DNA of 64,000 nt, from contig CABYIV010000001.1 of NCBI GenBank assembly GCA_902519255.1, positions 186,001 to 250,000 on the forward strand, written 5' to 3'. Both the position numbers and the translations under genes were made by a program. Within the stretch, counting starts at the first letter, position 1, and each line of letters begins with the position of its first letter. The notes under the pieces are model-generated. The model saw only the letters and a list, made by a program, of their open reading frames with translations. It was not told the DNA's origin and ran no database searches. Below, piece after piece: positions 38,446-50,683 of this stretch. This stretch comes from an uncultured Pelagibacteraceae bacterium (lineage in GTDB: Bacteria; Pseudomonadota; Alphaproteobacteria; Pelagibacterales; Pelagibacteraceae).

Positions 38446-39720
38446 ATGTCAGCCGAGAAAATCTCGTACGAGTTGAAAAGATTTGCAGGAATACAAAGGG
38501 ATTATAAGCCAGATGAAGTAGAAAGGCTAAGAGGATCTATTAGAATTGAGTATTCAATGTGTAAACAGCAATCTCAAAAACTCTGGAGATTGTTGAATAC
38601 AGAGCCATATGTAAACACACTTGGTTCTTTATCAGGAAATCAAGCTGTTCAACATGCAAAAGCAGGTTTAAAAGCGATCTATTTAAGTGGTTGGCAAGTT
38701 GCAGCAGACGCAAACAGTGCCGGTGAAATGTATCCTGATCAATCTTTATATCCTTACGACAGCGCACCTAAATTAGTTGAGTCTATGAATAATTCTTTAA
38801 TTAGAGCTGATCAAATTCAGCATATGGAAATAGCAGATGGAGATATGAATAGCAGCGAAAGAACTGATTACATGTTGCCAATTATTGCAGATGGTGAAGC
38901 AGGATTTGGCGGGCCGTTAAATGTATTTGAGCTAACAAAAAAATTTATAAAAGCTGGCGCAGCCGGAGTTCATTTTGAAGACCAACTAGCTAGTGAAAAA
39001 AAATGTGGACATATGGGTGGTAAGGTACTTGTTCCTACTGGAACCATGGTCCGAAATCTAAAAGCAGCAAGATTGGCAGCTGATATTGCCGACGTTCCTC
39101 TCATTATTCTTGCAAGAACAGATGCCAACGCTGCGAAACTAATAACAAACGATTTTGATGAAAATGACAAACTGTTTTTAACTGGAGAAAGATCACCTGA
39201 AGGCTTTTATTATGTAAAAGATGGCATTGATCAAGCAATCTCAAGAGGGTTAGCTTATGCACCTTACGCAGATTTAATATGGTGTGAAACTGCAACACCT
39301 AATTTAGAAGAAGCAAAAAAGTTTGCTGATGCAATACATGCAAAATTTCCTGGAAAGATGTTGGCTTATAATTGCTCTCCATCCTTTAATTGGAAGAAAC
39401 ATTTATCTGATGATGAGATTGCAACATTTCAAACTAAAATTGGAATGATGGGATATAAATTTCAATTTATAACTTTAGCAGGTTTCCATACGCAAAATAT
39501 TGCTATATTCGAGCTTGCAGAAAAGTATAAAAAGGAAGGTATGACTGCTTACTCTAGAATACAACAAAATGAATTTGCTAGAGAAAAAGATGGATATACC
39601 AGTGTTAAACATCAACGAGAAGTTGGCACTTCTTATTTTGATGCAGTTTCCAATACAATAAGTTCTGGAAAGAGCTCCACAACAGCAATGAAAGGCTCGA
39701 CAGAATCTGAGCAATTTTAA
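38446..39720 (+). CDS. aceA: Isocitrate lyase
   Basis: [69 protein letters not shown]. Confidence 0.96.
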   Translation: MSAEKISYELKRFAGIQRDYKPDEVERLRGSIRIEYSMCKQQSQKLWRLLNTEPYVNTLGSLSGNQAVQHAKAGLKAIYLSGWQVAADANSAGEMYPDQSLYPYDSAPKLVESMNNSLIRADQIQHMEIADGDMNSSERTDYMLPIIADGEAGFGGPLNVFELTKKFIKAGAAGVHFEDQLASEKKCGHMGGKVLVPTGTMVRNLKAARLAADIADVPLIILARTDANAAKLITNDFDENDKLFLTGERSPEGFYYVKDGIDQAISRGLAYAPYADLIWCETATPNLEEAKKFADAIHAKFPGKMLAYNCSPSFNWKKHLSDDEIATFQTKIGMMGYKFQFITLAGFHTQNIAIFELAEKYKKEGMTAYSRIQQNEFAREKDGYTSVKHQREVGTSYFDAVSNTISSGKSSTTAMKGSTESEQF

Positions 39721-40436
39721 TTACTCTTTAGCTTTTGAATTTGATCCCAGGCTGAATTAATAGCTCTCATTTTCTTTTTACTTTCCTCAATAACTTCCTG
39801 AGGAACTCCTTTACTTAGAAGTAAGTCAGGATGATGTTCTTTACTTAATTTTAAATATCTTTTTCTAATATCTGTAAGATTATCATCAGGTTTGCTCTCT
39901 AATACTACATATGGATTGAGTTTATCTGATGATTTTCTACCCTCAACTATTCCATTGAACTGAGAATCACTAAGACCAAATAATTGGGAAACATGTTGTA
40001 TCATTCTAAATTCTTGATCACTTATATTTCCATCAGCTTCTGCAATATAAAATAATATATTAATGACTTCTTCCAACACATTTATATTTCCTTGATAGAT
40101 CTGAGCTATTTGTTTTGCATATGGTTCGTAACCAGTACTTTCTTCTTTAGCTTTATTAAAAATTTTTCCAACTTGATCTAATTCATGTTCTGGAATTTTG
40201 AGTTTATCTTTAACCGCTATTAATTCCTCTCTACTAACCTGACCGTCTGCTTTACTCAGTTTAGCTGATAAAACTATAAGAGCTAATGCAAAAACTTGTT
40301 GAGGTTGTGCAAAAGATTTAAATGTTGATCTTGATCTTGATACTTTTCCACCAATTAAGGAACCCAATAGCATCCCAAACGGTCCTCCTAAAGAAAAACC
40401 GATCATCCCACCAATTAAACTTCCCCAGATAGACAT
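39717..40436 (-). CDS. TerB-like plus DnaJ-domain protein (DjlA-like)
   Basis: Gly-rich N-terminal segment, tellurite-resistance TerB-like middle, J-domain [26 protein letters not shown]. Confidence 0.88.
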   Translation of the reverse strand: MSIWGSLIGGMIGFSLGGPFGMLLGSLIGGKVSRSRSTFKSFAQPQQVFALALIVLSAKLSKADGQVSREELIAVKDKLKIPEHELDQVGKIFNKAKEESTGYEPYAKQIAQIYQGNINVLEEVINILFYIAEADGNISDQEFRMIQHVSQLFGLSDSQFNGIVEGRKSSDKLNPYVVLESKPDDNLTDIRKRYLKLSKEHHPDLLLSKGVPQEVIEESKKKMRAINSAWDQIQKLKSN

Positions 40437-40468
40437 ATAAAAAAAATTTAATATAATTTAATATATTT

Positions 40469-40762
40469 ATGTTCTCAACTTTTTTAGCTTTAACATTTTT
40501 ATTTTTAATGTTTATGTGGTCATTGGCGTGGGTAAATTATTATAATAAACTAGATAAAAGATTTGGTTCGTCTTTATGGAGATGGAGTTATGACTATCCA
40601 GTGCCAGGTGATAGAGACATTTCTTTTCTTGATGATAAAAAATTTGTTATTTTAAGAAGAAAGAGAAATAGAGCAGTTACAGTTATGTATTTTATTTTAT
40701 TTTTCTCTTTTTTTATATTTTTATCTTTTGTAACCCAGATTTTGTACGCTATTCAACATTAG
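40469..40762 (+). CDS. Hypothetical two-TM membrane protein
   Basis: 97-aa ORF with N- and C-terminal hydrophobic helices; fits the gap between convergent neighbours. Confidence 0.55.
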   Translation: MFSTFLALTFLFLMFMWSLAWVNYYNKLDKRFGSSLWRWSYDYPVPGDRDISFLDDKKFVILRRKRNRAVTVMYFILFFSFFIFLSFVTQILYAIQH

Positions 40763-41103
40763 TTTAGTTGGTGTTTATTTTTTAAATACAAAAAGAACGC
40801 TACAATTTCATATCCAACATAAAATAACTGGTAAATGACAGGGAGTTTAAAAAATTTATAAAGAAACTTGTATTTTGGAATACTTTTCCAAATAAGTAAA
40901 AAAGCATCAATGCCCACATAGATTTTTCCATCTTGTTCTACATGAAGTCTTCTTAGAAGCTCTTTATCAGTTTTTTTTGTTTCTAATTCAGCATTTTTAT
41001 TTTTGGTTATGTCTATCCAATTCAAATTTTCAATGTTTTCTTTTTTATAAATATTAATTTCTGCTCTGCAGATTTTGCATGAATTGTTAAAAAAAACCTT
41101 CAT
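40759..41103 (-). CDS. DUF393 / DCC-family thiol-disulfide oxidoreductase-like protein
   Basis: VFFNNSCKICRAEINIYKK (CxxC near N-terminus), WIDITKNK. Confidence 0.75.
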   Translation of the reverse strand: MKVFFNNSCKICRAEINIYKKENIENLNWIDITKNKNAELETKKTDKELLRRLHVEQDGKIYVGIDAFLLIWKSIPKYKFLYKFFKLPVIYQLFYVGYEIVAFFLYLKNKHQLN

Positions 41104-41188
41104 AATTAAACTATATTTGAATATTTTATTTTTACAAATGTGCCAAATAAGCAGTTGATATATTAATAATCACTACTACATTCTTCGA

Positions 41189-42601
41189 ATGTCAAATTTC
41201 TTCAAAGAAACAGATATAGATACATCACAAGCTGAAGCAATTGTTACTGAAACTTTAAAAAATTGTGATGACGGAGAATTATATTTAGAAAATCATAAAT
41301 CTGAGTCTATTGTTTTAGATGATAATAAAATAAAGAGTTCAACTTATAACTCTGATCAAGGATATGGTTTCAGAGCTGTTACAGGCGAAGTTGTTGCATA
41401 CTCTCATTCTAATGATATTTCAAAAGAGTCACTAAGAAAATCAAGCGATAATTTAAAAGATACATTAAAGTCAAAAAAAGGAACCTACAACCATGAAATT
41501 CCTAAAACTAACAGCAAATATTACGAAAATATTAATCCTATTGAAAGCAAGACTTTCGATTCAAAGATAGATTTGCTGAAAAGTGTTAATAACTATTTAA
41601 GATCAAAAGGCTCAATTGTAAATCAAGTAACTGCAAATTTTTTAGGTGAACATAAATCAATAGAAATTATTAGGTCTGATAATCAAATTTTGAAAGATGA
41701 TAGACCATTAGTCAGATTCAACGTTTCCGTTGTTTTAGAAAAAGATGGAAAAAAAGAAACAGGTGTTTATGGAGTTGGAGGAAGACAAAGTTATGATGAT
41801 TATCTAAAAGATGGAAGCTGGAAAGATGTTTGTGATGAAGCTTTTAGAATCGCAAATGTCAATTTAGAAAGCAAACCAGCGCCAGCAGGAGAAATGAAAG
41901 TTGTTTTAGGTCCTGGATGGCCAGCAATTTTAATTCACGAAGCAATCGGACATGGTCTCGAGGGGGATTTTAATAGAAAAAAAACTTCAGCATTTCATAG
42001 TTTAATGGGGCAGCAAGTAGCTAGCGAAGGAGTTACGATTGTAGATGACGGGACCTTACATCAAAGAAGAGGAAGTTTAACGATAGATGATGAAGGAACG
42101 CCTACTGAAAATACAGTTTTAATAGAAAATGGAATTTTAAAAAACTATATGCAAGACCGTTTAAACGCTCGTCTGATGGGAACTAAGTCAACAGGTAGTG
42201 GAAGAAGAGAAAGTTATAAACATGTGGTTTTACCAAGAATGAGAAATACAATGATGTTGTCAGGTAAATATTCACAAGATGAAATGATAAGTTCAGTTGA
42301 TAAAGGTATTTTCGCTGTAAGTTTTGGGGGAGGACAAGTAGACATAACCTCAGGAAAATTTGTTTTTAACTGTACGGAAGCATATGAAATCAATAATGGC
42401 AAAATAGGATCACCAATCAAAGGTGCTACATTAATTGGAGATGGACCGTCAATTTTAAAAGAAGTTTCATTAGTTGGTAATGATATGAAATTAGATCCAG
42501 GTATTGGGACATGTGGTAAAGCTGGACAAGGTGTTCCAGTAGGAGTAGCTCAGCCATCAATTCTTATAAATAAGATGACTGTTGGTGGAACAAAACTTTA
42601 A
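41189..42601 (+). CDS. tldD: Metalloprotease TldD
   Basis: LIHEAIGHGLEGDFNRKKTSAF (HExxxH), GSGRRESYKHVVLPRMRNTMM. Confidence 0.96.
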   Translation: MSNFFKETDIDTSQAEAIVTETLKNCDDGELYLENHKSESIVLDDNKIKSSTYNSDQGYGFRAVTGEVVAYSHSNDISKESLRKSSDNLKDTLKSKKGTYNHEIPKTNSKYYENINPIESKTFDSKIDLLKSVNNYLRSKGSIVNQVTANFLGEHKSIEIIRSDNQILKDDRPLVRFNVSVVLEKDGKKETGVYGVGGRQSYDDYLKDGSWKDVCDEAFRIANVNLESKPAPAGEMKVVLGPGWPAILIHEAIGHGLEGDFNRKKTSAFHSLMGQQVASEGVTIVDDGTLHQRRGSLTIDDEGTPTENTVLIENGILKNYMQDRLNARLMGTKSTGSGRRESYKHVVLPRMRNTMMLSGKYSQDEMISSVDKGIFAVSFGGGQVDITSGKFVFNCTEAYEINNGKIGSPIKGATLIGDGPSILKEVSLVGNDMKLDPGIGTCGKAGQGVPVGVAQPSILINKMTVGGTKL

Positions 42602-42606
42602 TCTAA

Positions 42607-43923
42607 ATGATAAGGGATCAGGAATTTTTAAAAGATATAGCATCTTATTGTATTGAAAACTCTAAAAAACTAGGAGCAACAGATGTGGGTGTAAAAGTAA
42701 TTCACTCTGTCTCAGAAAATGTTAGTTTTAGAAACAAAAAGTTAGACGAGTCAAATAGAGCAGATAGTTTTGCTGTCAATTTAACTACTTATATAGAGAA
42801 AAAAAAATCAAGCATTAATTCATCAGATTTATCTAAATCAAACTTAGAAAAACTAATAGAACGTTGTATTGATGCTACAAAAATTACTCCATCAGATGAA
42901 AATAATTCGTTACCAGATAAAGATTTAATGTCTAAAGAGATAAGAGACCTTAATCTCTATGATGAAACACATTATCCAAATGATAAAAAGATTGAATTTT
43001 TAAAAAAAGTTGAAGAGACAGCATCAACTGACGAAAAAATAGTTAATACTGAAGCTGGTTTTACCGAAAATAAAAATAATTTTATACTCGCAAACAGTAA
43101 TGGTTTTTTAGGTGGATACAAAACTTCAAATTTTTCATCTTCATGTGTAGCTGTATCAAGAATTAACGGTGCAATGGAAAGAGATTATGAGTTTGGTAGC
43201 ACAAGATTCTTGGAAGATATGATGGAACCAGAGGAAATTGGAAAAATAGCTGCCGACAAAGCAATAAAAAAGTTAGGTCCAAAAAAAATCAAGAGTGAAA
43301 GAATTGGCGTTATATTCGATAAAAGAATTTCCAAAGGAACACTAAGCACACTAGCAAGTGCAATTAGTGCGAGTGCTATTGCAAGAGGAACTTCTTTTTT
43401 AAAAGATCAAATCAATTCTGAAGTTTTTCCAAATTCAATTAATATCATTGATGATCCAAAAATTGAAAAAGGATTAGGTTCCCAAAACTTTGATAGCGAG
43501 GGCGTTGAAACCAATTCTTTGAAACTAGTTGAGAATGGTATTTTAAAAAATTATTTAATTGATACTTATTATGGTAAAAAGTTAAATTTAAAATCTAATG
43601 GTAGGTCTGGAGGAACAACAAACTTATATTTTGAAAATGGTACCTTAAGTTTTAAAGATTTGCTAAATTCAGAAAAAAAGTTTCTATATATAACAGAGAC
43701 TATAGGCCATGGAGGCAATATTATTACAGGAGATTACTCAGTTGGAGCGTCAGGATTTATGGTTGAGGATGGAGAATTAACTTACCCAGTAAGTGAAATA
43801 ACTATAGCTGGAAATTTTAAGGAAATGTTTAAGAATATTACTTTGGCAAATGATTTAGAGATGAAGTACTCAACAAATGCTCCCACTTTGTTGATTAATC
43901 AAATGACGGTAGCGGGAAAATAA
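42607..43923 (+). CDS. pmbA: TldE/PmbA-type protein
   Basis: Follows tldD; SNSFxxxx-type PmbA motifs, TETIGHGGNIITGDYSVGASGFMVEDGELTYPVSEITIAGN. Confidence 0.94.
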   Translation: MIRDQEFLKDIASYCIENSKKLGATDVGVKVIHSVSENVSFRNKKLDESNRADSFAVNLTTYIEKKKSSINSSDLSKSNLEKLIERCIDATKITPSDENNSLPDKDLMSKEIRDLNLYDETHYPNDKKIEFLKKVEETASTDEKIVNTEAGFTENKNNFILANSNGFLGGYKTSNFSSSCVAVSRINGAMERDYEFGSTRFLEDMMEPEEIGKIAADKAIKKLGPKKIKSERIGVIFDKRISKGTLSTLASAISASAIARGTSFLKDQINSEVFPNSINIIDDPKIEKGLGSQNFDSEGVETNSLKLVENGILKNYLIDTYYGKKLNLKSNGRSGGTTNLYFENGTLSFKDLLNSEKKFLYITETIGHGGNIITGDYSVGASGFMVEDGELTYPVSEITIAGNFKEMFKNITLANDLEMKYSTNAPTLLINQMTVAGK

Positions 43924-44601
43924 TTATTGAATTTTTTTTAGTCTATATTCCCATAGACCCATTCTTTTATAAGCCACTTTTATAATCAATGCTTTTTTTT
44001 TATCGTACCATATTTCAAAATTTAATTTTTTATCATCAGATAGATTTGGGTTGGTAGAAAAAAGTCTAAAATGTTCTACATCATATTCTTTATTATAAAG
44101 TTTAATTTTTCCTTTTCCTAAAAATTCTATGTTTTGTTTTTTTACACTTCCAGATAATGGACTTATTTGTGTTTCAGTTTGCAAAATTCTATGATTCCAC
44201 CAATGACCGATTATATTTTCTCTATCCGCCTCACCCTTATATGATGATCCATCAATTATAAACTTCTCTTTTTTTTCATCAAAAATTAAATTTACATATT
44301 TTCTCTTATTGTTTTGAAATGTTTCTGAGTTAAATGAAATTAATTGGTCTCCAATATATTCTTCAGTACCTCTACTATTTATAGAGAATACTGTAACACC
44401 CAATAATTTTACATTGAAATTAGTCTTATTTTTAACAATAAATTTATTTTCTTCTTTTTTAAATGTGAAAATACTTTCTCCAATTTTTTCATCATCTTTA
44501 AATATCTCCATTTCTATGTATGAATAATTTTTATAGTGATCAGTATGTGCTTGTAAAAAAAGAGGAGATAAAACTAATAATATTACTAAGAATTTTCTCA
44601 T
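43924..44601 (-). CDS. Exported protein, DUF6134-like
   Basis: Signal peptide; GESIFTFKKEENKFIVKNKTNFNVKLLGVTVFS, GHWWNHRILQTETQISPLSG. Confidence 0.6.
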   Translation of the reverse strand: MRKFLVILLVLSPLFLQAHTDHYKNYSYIEMEIFKDDEKIGESIFTFKKEENKFIVKNKTNFNVKLLGVTVFSINSRGTEEYIGDQLISFNSETFQNNKRKYVNLIFDEKKEKFIIDGSSYKGEADRENIIGHWWNHRILQTETQISPLSGSVKKQNIEFLGKGKIKLYNKEYDVEHFRLFSTNPNLSDDKKLNFEIWYDKKKALIIKVAYKRMGLWEYRLKKIQ

Positions 44602-44680
44602 TATTTCATATTATTTTAACTAACTTGTCAGAACTTTATATAGAATTTTTATGTTTAAAAGATAAATAGTCTAAAGAATT

Positions 44681-45328
44681 ATGTTTTTAACCATTAAAAA
44701 TATTCCCTCAAAATCCTGGAGCTCAGAAAAACCTTTAAATTTAAAACCTAAATTTACAACTTTTTTACTTTTATGTATTGGTTTATCTTTGTTTGGGTTG
44801 GGAGAGGGTCTTTTATTAGTTTCTACGACTGGTAATTCTCCATGGTCTGTTCTTGCAGAAGGGTTATCAAACATATTAAATATTTCGATTGGTTTATCTA
44901 CATTAATAATAAGTATTGTTGTTTTAGGGTTTTGGTTTCCACTAAAACAAAAACCAGGAATTGGTACAATTTTAAATATTTTAATTATAGCAGCCATAAT
45001 TGATTTGACGCTTTTTCTTTTTGATCCTCCTTTAGCTACTTTTTCAAAATATATTCTTGCTGTATTTTCTGTTCTACTTGTCGGTCTAGGAAGCGGCATA
45101 TACTTAATTGCAAATTTAGGTCCTGGTCCGAGAGATGGATTGATGACGGGTCTAACAAAAAAAACTCAACTTCCTATTGCTTTAATTCGAGCTACTTTAG
45201 AAATTTCAGCTGTTATATCTGGTTGGTATTTGGGAGGAACTGTTGGTTTGGGTACTATAATATTTGCATTTGGGATAGGCCCTGCTGTAGCTTTAGGAAT
45301 TTATATTGTGGATAAAGTAACGAAGTAA
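44681..45328 (+). CDS. YczE/YyaS-like integral membrane protein
   Basis: Multiple TM; NSPWSVLAEGLSNILNISIGL, GLGSGIYLIANLGPGPRDGLMTGLTKKTQLPIALIRATLE. Confidence 0.75.
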   Translation: MFLTIKNIPSKSWSSEKPLNLKPKFTTFLLLCIGLSLFGLGEGLLLVSTTGNSPWSVLAEGLSNILNISIGLSTLIISIVVLGFWFPLKQKPGIGTILNILIIAAIIDLTLFLFDPPLATFSKYILAVFSVLLVGLGSGIYLIANLGPGPRDGLMTGLTKKTQLPIALIRATLEISAVISGWYLGGTVGLGTIIFAFGIGPAVALGIYIVDKVTK

Positions 45329-45388
45329 ATGTGTTTAGCGGACAATTAGTCGATTGTTAATACTGAATAAAAATTGTAAATATAAATC

Positions 45389-45844
45389 ATGTCTATAAAA
45401 AATTGGATGAAAGAATCGGCAAATATACTATTTGACGATAGTAAAAATGATTTAAGAGCCCTTCCTAAAACTGTGAGACTACAAATATTATTAGTTTTGA
45501 GTTTTATATGGACAACAGTATTTAGTTTATACGTATTTTCATATGCCACTTTTGCATTTGGTTGGGCAGGGACGTATGTTGCTCATATAGGTTTAATATT
45601 TGCTGTTTATTATACGTTTAAACAATTTCATAGAGCTGAAGCAAAAGCTGTTAGTGTTTTTAAGACAAAAAATTTTGATCCATTTAAAATAATGACAATT
45701 GTTTTTGTAATAGTTTTTATTTTTGTTTTCTCAAAAGGAATTGAAGTATTGACAAGAACAAACTCTTACTCAATTCCATATGATGGACCTAGTAAATCAG
45801 CATTTGAAAAGTGGCTGCCTTTTACCAAAAATAAATCTGAATAA
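45389..45844 (+). CDS. Hypothetical membrane protein
   Basis: 151-aa ORF with three hydrophobic helices; no recognised family. Confidence 0.6.
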   Translation: MSIKNWMKESANILFDDSKNDLRALPKTVRLQILLVLSFIWTTVFSLYVFSYATFAFGWAGTYVAHIGLIFAVYYTFKQFHRAEAKAVSVFKTKNFDPFKIMTIVFVIVFIFVFSKGIEVLTRTNSYSIPYDGPSKSAFEKWLPFTKNKSE

Positions 45845-45851
45845 TTATTTT

Positions 45852-47678
45852 TTAAGAAGCTTCTGATAATTTAGATAGCTTTTTTCTCTCGTGAGGATCA
45901 AGCACAGCTTTCCTTAATCTGCATGAATTTGGCGTAATTTCTAGTGCTTCATCAGAATTTAACATGCTCAATTGTTCAGCGATAGACATCTTTCTTACAG
46001 GAGTTAAAACAACATTTTCATCTGTTCCTTGTGTCCTCATATTTGTAAGTTTTTTACCTTTCATGACATTTATAATCATATCACCAGGTTTAGGTGACAA
46101 TCCTACAATCATACCCGAATAAACTGGATCGTTATGAGTAACAAACATTTCTCCTCTTGCCTGTAGATTATAAATTGCAAATGCTACTGCTTTTCCTTGT
46201 TCCATAGAAATTAATGCACCATTTCTTCTGCCTTCCATATCTCCCTCAAATTTTCCATAAGAATGGAATATTCTGTTTATTACTCCTGTTCCTTTAGTTA
46301 GAGTAAGAAATCTACTGGTGTACCCCATTAAACCTCTAGTTGGTGCATGAAAGATTAATCGTTTTTTATTTTTTCCAGTATCTTTAAGATCTATTAATTT
46401 TCCTTTTCTTTTATTCATGGAGTCTATAACTTTTGAAGAAAACTCTTCGTCAAGATCCATAGTAATTTCTTCAATAGGTTCTAATTTTTCACCATTTTCA
46501 TTTTTTTGAAATAAAACTCTAGGAGGGCTTACTGTCATTTCAAATCCTTCACGTCTCATTTGTGTTAATAATATTTCTAACATTAATTCGCCTCTTCCAC
46601 TTATTTCAAATGAGTCTTTGTTTTCATTTTCTGAAAAAGAAATTCCGACATTATTTTGAGCTTCTTGAACTAACCTCTCTCTAATTTGAGTACTTGTAAG
46701 TTTTTTACCTTCAGTTCCAGCTAATGGAGAACTATTTACTGTTATTTTGATAGACATCGTTGGTGGATCAATTGGGGTTGCTTGTATTGGTGTATCTACC
46801 TCAGTATCACATATGGTATCAGCAACATTTGCTTTTTCTAATCCAGCGATAACTACAATATCTCCAGCTTCGCCTACTTCTATTGGTACTTTTTTTGTCC
46901 CCTCGTATCTAAATATTTTAGTCAACCTTCCCTCATCAACTTTTTCTCCATCAAGATTAATTGCTTTGATTTGTTGGTTTGCTTTTGCAGTACCTTGAGA
47001 AATTCTACCAACTAAACTTCTACCCAAAAAACTGTCTGCATATAAAAGAGTCGAAAGCATTGCAAAAGGCTTGGTCTTGTCAAATTCTGCTGGTTTAACA
47101 TGATCTATTACTAAATCTAATAATGGGTTTAGATTCTCTCTTGGGCCATCTATTTCTTTAGATGCCCAGCCAGATCTTCCACTTGCGTAAATAACTGGAA
47201 AGTCTAATTGCTCTTCGTTGGCATCTAAGCTAACAAACAAGTCAAAAGTCTCATTTAAAACTTCATCGGCTCTTTGGTCAGCTTTGTCTAATTTATTAAT
47301 AACTACTATTGGTTTAAGGCCTTGTTTAAGTGCTTTAGCTAATACAAATTTAGTTTGAGGCATTACTCCTTCGGCTGAATCAATTAACAATAATGCACCA
47401 TCAGCCATACTAAGAACTCTTTCAACTTCTGCAGCAAAATCTCTGTGTCCAGGTGTATCAATAATATTAATTCTAGAATCTTTCCAATTTATGGAAGCTG
47501 GTTTGGCAAGAATTGTAATACCTCTTTCCTTTTCAAGTTCGCCGGAGTCCATTAGTCTTTCATCAACAACTTCATTTTCCCTAAAAGAACCACTCTGTTT
47601 CATTAAGTTATCAATTAAAGTAGTCTTGCCATGGTCAACATGAGCAATTATGGTGATGTTACGTATTGATGTTGTCAT
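45852..47678 (-). CDS. typA: Translational GTPase TypA/BipA
   Basis: RNITIIAHVDHGKTTLIDNLMKQSGSF, DTPGHRDFAAEVER, VINKLDKADQRADEV. Confidence 0.97.
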   Translation of the reverse strand: MTTSIRNITIIAHVDHGKTTLIDNLMKQSGSFRENEVVDERLMDSGELEKERGITILAKPASINWKDSRINIIDTPGHRDFAAEVERVLSMADGALLLIDSAEGVMPQTKFVLAKALKQGLKPIVVINKLDKADQRADEVLNETFDLFVSLDANEEQLDFPVIYASGRSGWASKEIDGPRENLNPLLDLVIDHVKPAEFDKTKPFAMLSTLLYADSFLGRSLVGRISQGTAKANQQIKAINLDGEKVDEGRLTKIFRYEGTKKVPIEVGEAGDIVVIAGLEKANVADTICDTEVDTPIQATPIDPPTMSIKITVNSSPLAGTEGKKLTSTQIRERLVQEAQNNVGISFSENENKDSFEISGRGELMLEILLTQMRREGFEMTVSPPRVLFQKNENGEKLEPIEEITMDLDEEFSSKVIDSMNKRKGKLIDLKDTGKNKKRLIFHAPTRGLMGYTSRFLTLTKGTGVINRIFHSYGKFEGDMEGRRNGALISMEQGKAVAFAIYNLQARGEMFVTHNDPVYSGMIVGLSPKPGDMIINVMKGKKLTNMRTQGTDENVVLTPVRKMSIAEQLSMLNSDEALEITPNSCRLRKAVLDPHERKKLSKLSEAS

Positions 47679-47724
47679 TTGCGCGTTCTTATATATTCAA
47701 AATATTTTTTTTCAATTCAAAAAA

Positions 47725-47761
47725 AAAGGGCAGTAAAAACTGCCCTTTTTGAATTTTTTTT
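47725..47761 (-). terminator. Intrinsic terminator downstream of groL
   Basis: aaaaagggcag-taaaa-ctgcccttttt hairpin followed on the minus strand by a long T run. Confidence 0.85.
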
Positions 47762-47776
47762 TGAGTAAAATTGGGA

Positions 47777-49444
<1,668 letters not shown>

Positions 49445-49451
49445 TTATTAA

Positions 49452-49745
49452 TTATTTACCTGTTGCAATACCCATAATGTCAGATTCTTTCATTATGCTG
49501 TACTCTTTACCATCAATTTTAACTTCTGTTCCTGACCACTTACCGAATAAAACTTTATCTCCTACTTTAACGTCCATAGGTATTAGTTTTCCATCTTCAG
49601 TTTTTGCACCTCCGCCGACAGCAACAACTTTACCTTCTTGAGGTTTTTCTTGAGCTGTATCTGGAATAATTATGCCACCAGCAGTTTTTTCGCTGCTATC
49701 TAAAACTTCTATTAAAACACGGTCATGTAACGGTTTAAACTTCAT
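49452..49745 (-). CDS. groS: Co-chaperonin GroES
   Basis: [38 protein letters not shown]. Confidence 0.99.
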   Translation of the reverse strand: MKFKPLHDRVLIEVLDSSEKTAGGIIIPDTAQEKPQEGKVVAVGGGAKTEDGKLIPMDVKVGDKVLFGKWSGTEVKIDGKEYSIMKESDIMGIATGK

Positions 49746-49771
49746 ACAAATTCTCCTTTAAATAAGCAGTC

Positions 49772-49800
49772 ATATAGAGACATATTTAATAATTTTCAAG
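49772..49800 (-). promoter_or_regulatory. Sigma-32-like promoter of groESL
   Basis: Minus strand: CTTGAAA-N16-CTATAT. Confidence 0.65.
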
Positions 49801-49867
49801 ATCTTGAATAAAAATTATGGTCTAAAAAACCCAAGAATAAAGCATATTTTTAAGCTATACCTCAAGT

Positions 49868-50683
49868 ATGCCCCAAAACTTAGACAAAGATGGATTAAGA
49901 TCTAAAATAAATAGTTACGAATTATTTTTTATCGACATATGGGGAGTAATCCATGACGGATTACAAATTTTTGAAGATTCTATTGAAGTATTAGAAAATT
50001 TAAAAAAAAATAATAAAGAGTTTGTATTACTTACCAATGCTCCAAGACCAAATTCCACAGTTATTGATTTTTTGAAAAAAATGGGGCTCAAAAAATTTTA
50101 TGAAGATGTATACACCTCAGGAGAAGCTTCAATAAAATATTTAATGCAAAATTTTCAAAATTCAAAATTTTATCATATTGGACCACCAAGAGATTTTGAC
50201 TTATTTAAAAGATTTGAACAAAATAAAGTTAGCAATATTAATCAAGCTGATTATTTTATTTGTACAGGGTTATTTGAAGATCATGAGACAAAACTTGAAT
50301 ATTATAAAGATTTACTTGAGAAATTTTCAAATAAAAAATTTGTGTGTACAAATCCAGACCTAATTGTTGATAGAGGAGATGTTAGAGAGTTTTGCGCTGG
50401 ATCAGTTGCAAAAATATTTGAGGAAATTGGTGGGAAAGTAATTTACTTTGGAAAACCTTATCCTCCAGTTTATAATTTATCTGCTAACATAAATAGTAAA
50501 AATGTTTTATGTATCGGAGATAATATGAATACAGATATAAAAGGAGCTAATATTCAAAATTTTGACAATTTGTTAATAACGAGTGGTATACATAAAAAAG
50601 AATTAAGTAGTTTTAATGTTGATAAATTAGAAGAAAAATATGGAGTAAGCGTGAATTACACTCAAACAAAATTAAAATGGTGA
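49868..50683 (+). CDS. HAD-superfamily hydrolase, NagD-like (class IIA)
   Basis: FFIDIWGVIHDGLQIFEDSIEVLENLKK, LLTNAPRPNS, GDNMNTDIKGAN. Confidence 0.9.
   Translation: MPQNLDKDGLRSKINSYELFFIDIWGVIHDGLQIFEDSIEVLENLKKNNKEFVLLTNAPRPNSTVIDFLKKMGLKKFYEDVYTSGEASIKYLMQNFQNSKFYHIGPPRDFDLFKRFEQNKVSNINQADYFICTGLFEDHETKLEYYKDLLEKFSNKKFVCTNPDLIVDRGDVREFCAGSVAKIFEEIGGKVIYFGKPYPPVYNLSANINSKNVLCIGDNMNTDIKGANIQNFDNLLITSGIHKKELSSFNVDKLEEKYGVSVNYTQTKLKW

Noticed and set aside
44671-45099. 142-aa minus-strand ORF over the YczE-like gene
   Set aside because: The plus-strand ORF has coherent TM segments and family motifs; the minus-strand ORF does not.
45373-45381. attgtaaat copy resembling the aceA-region repeat
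   Set aside because: Single isolated copy in very AT-rich DNA; expected by chance.
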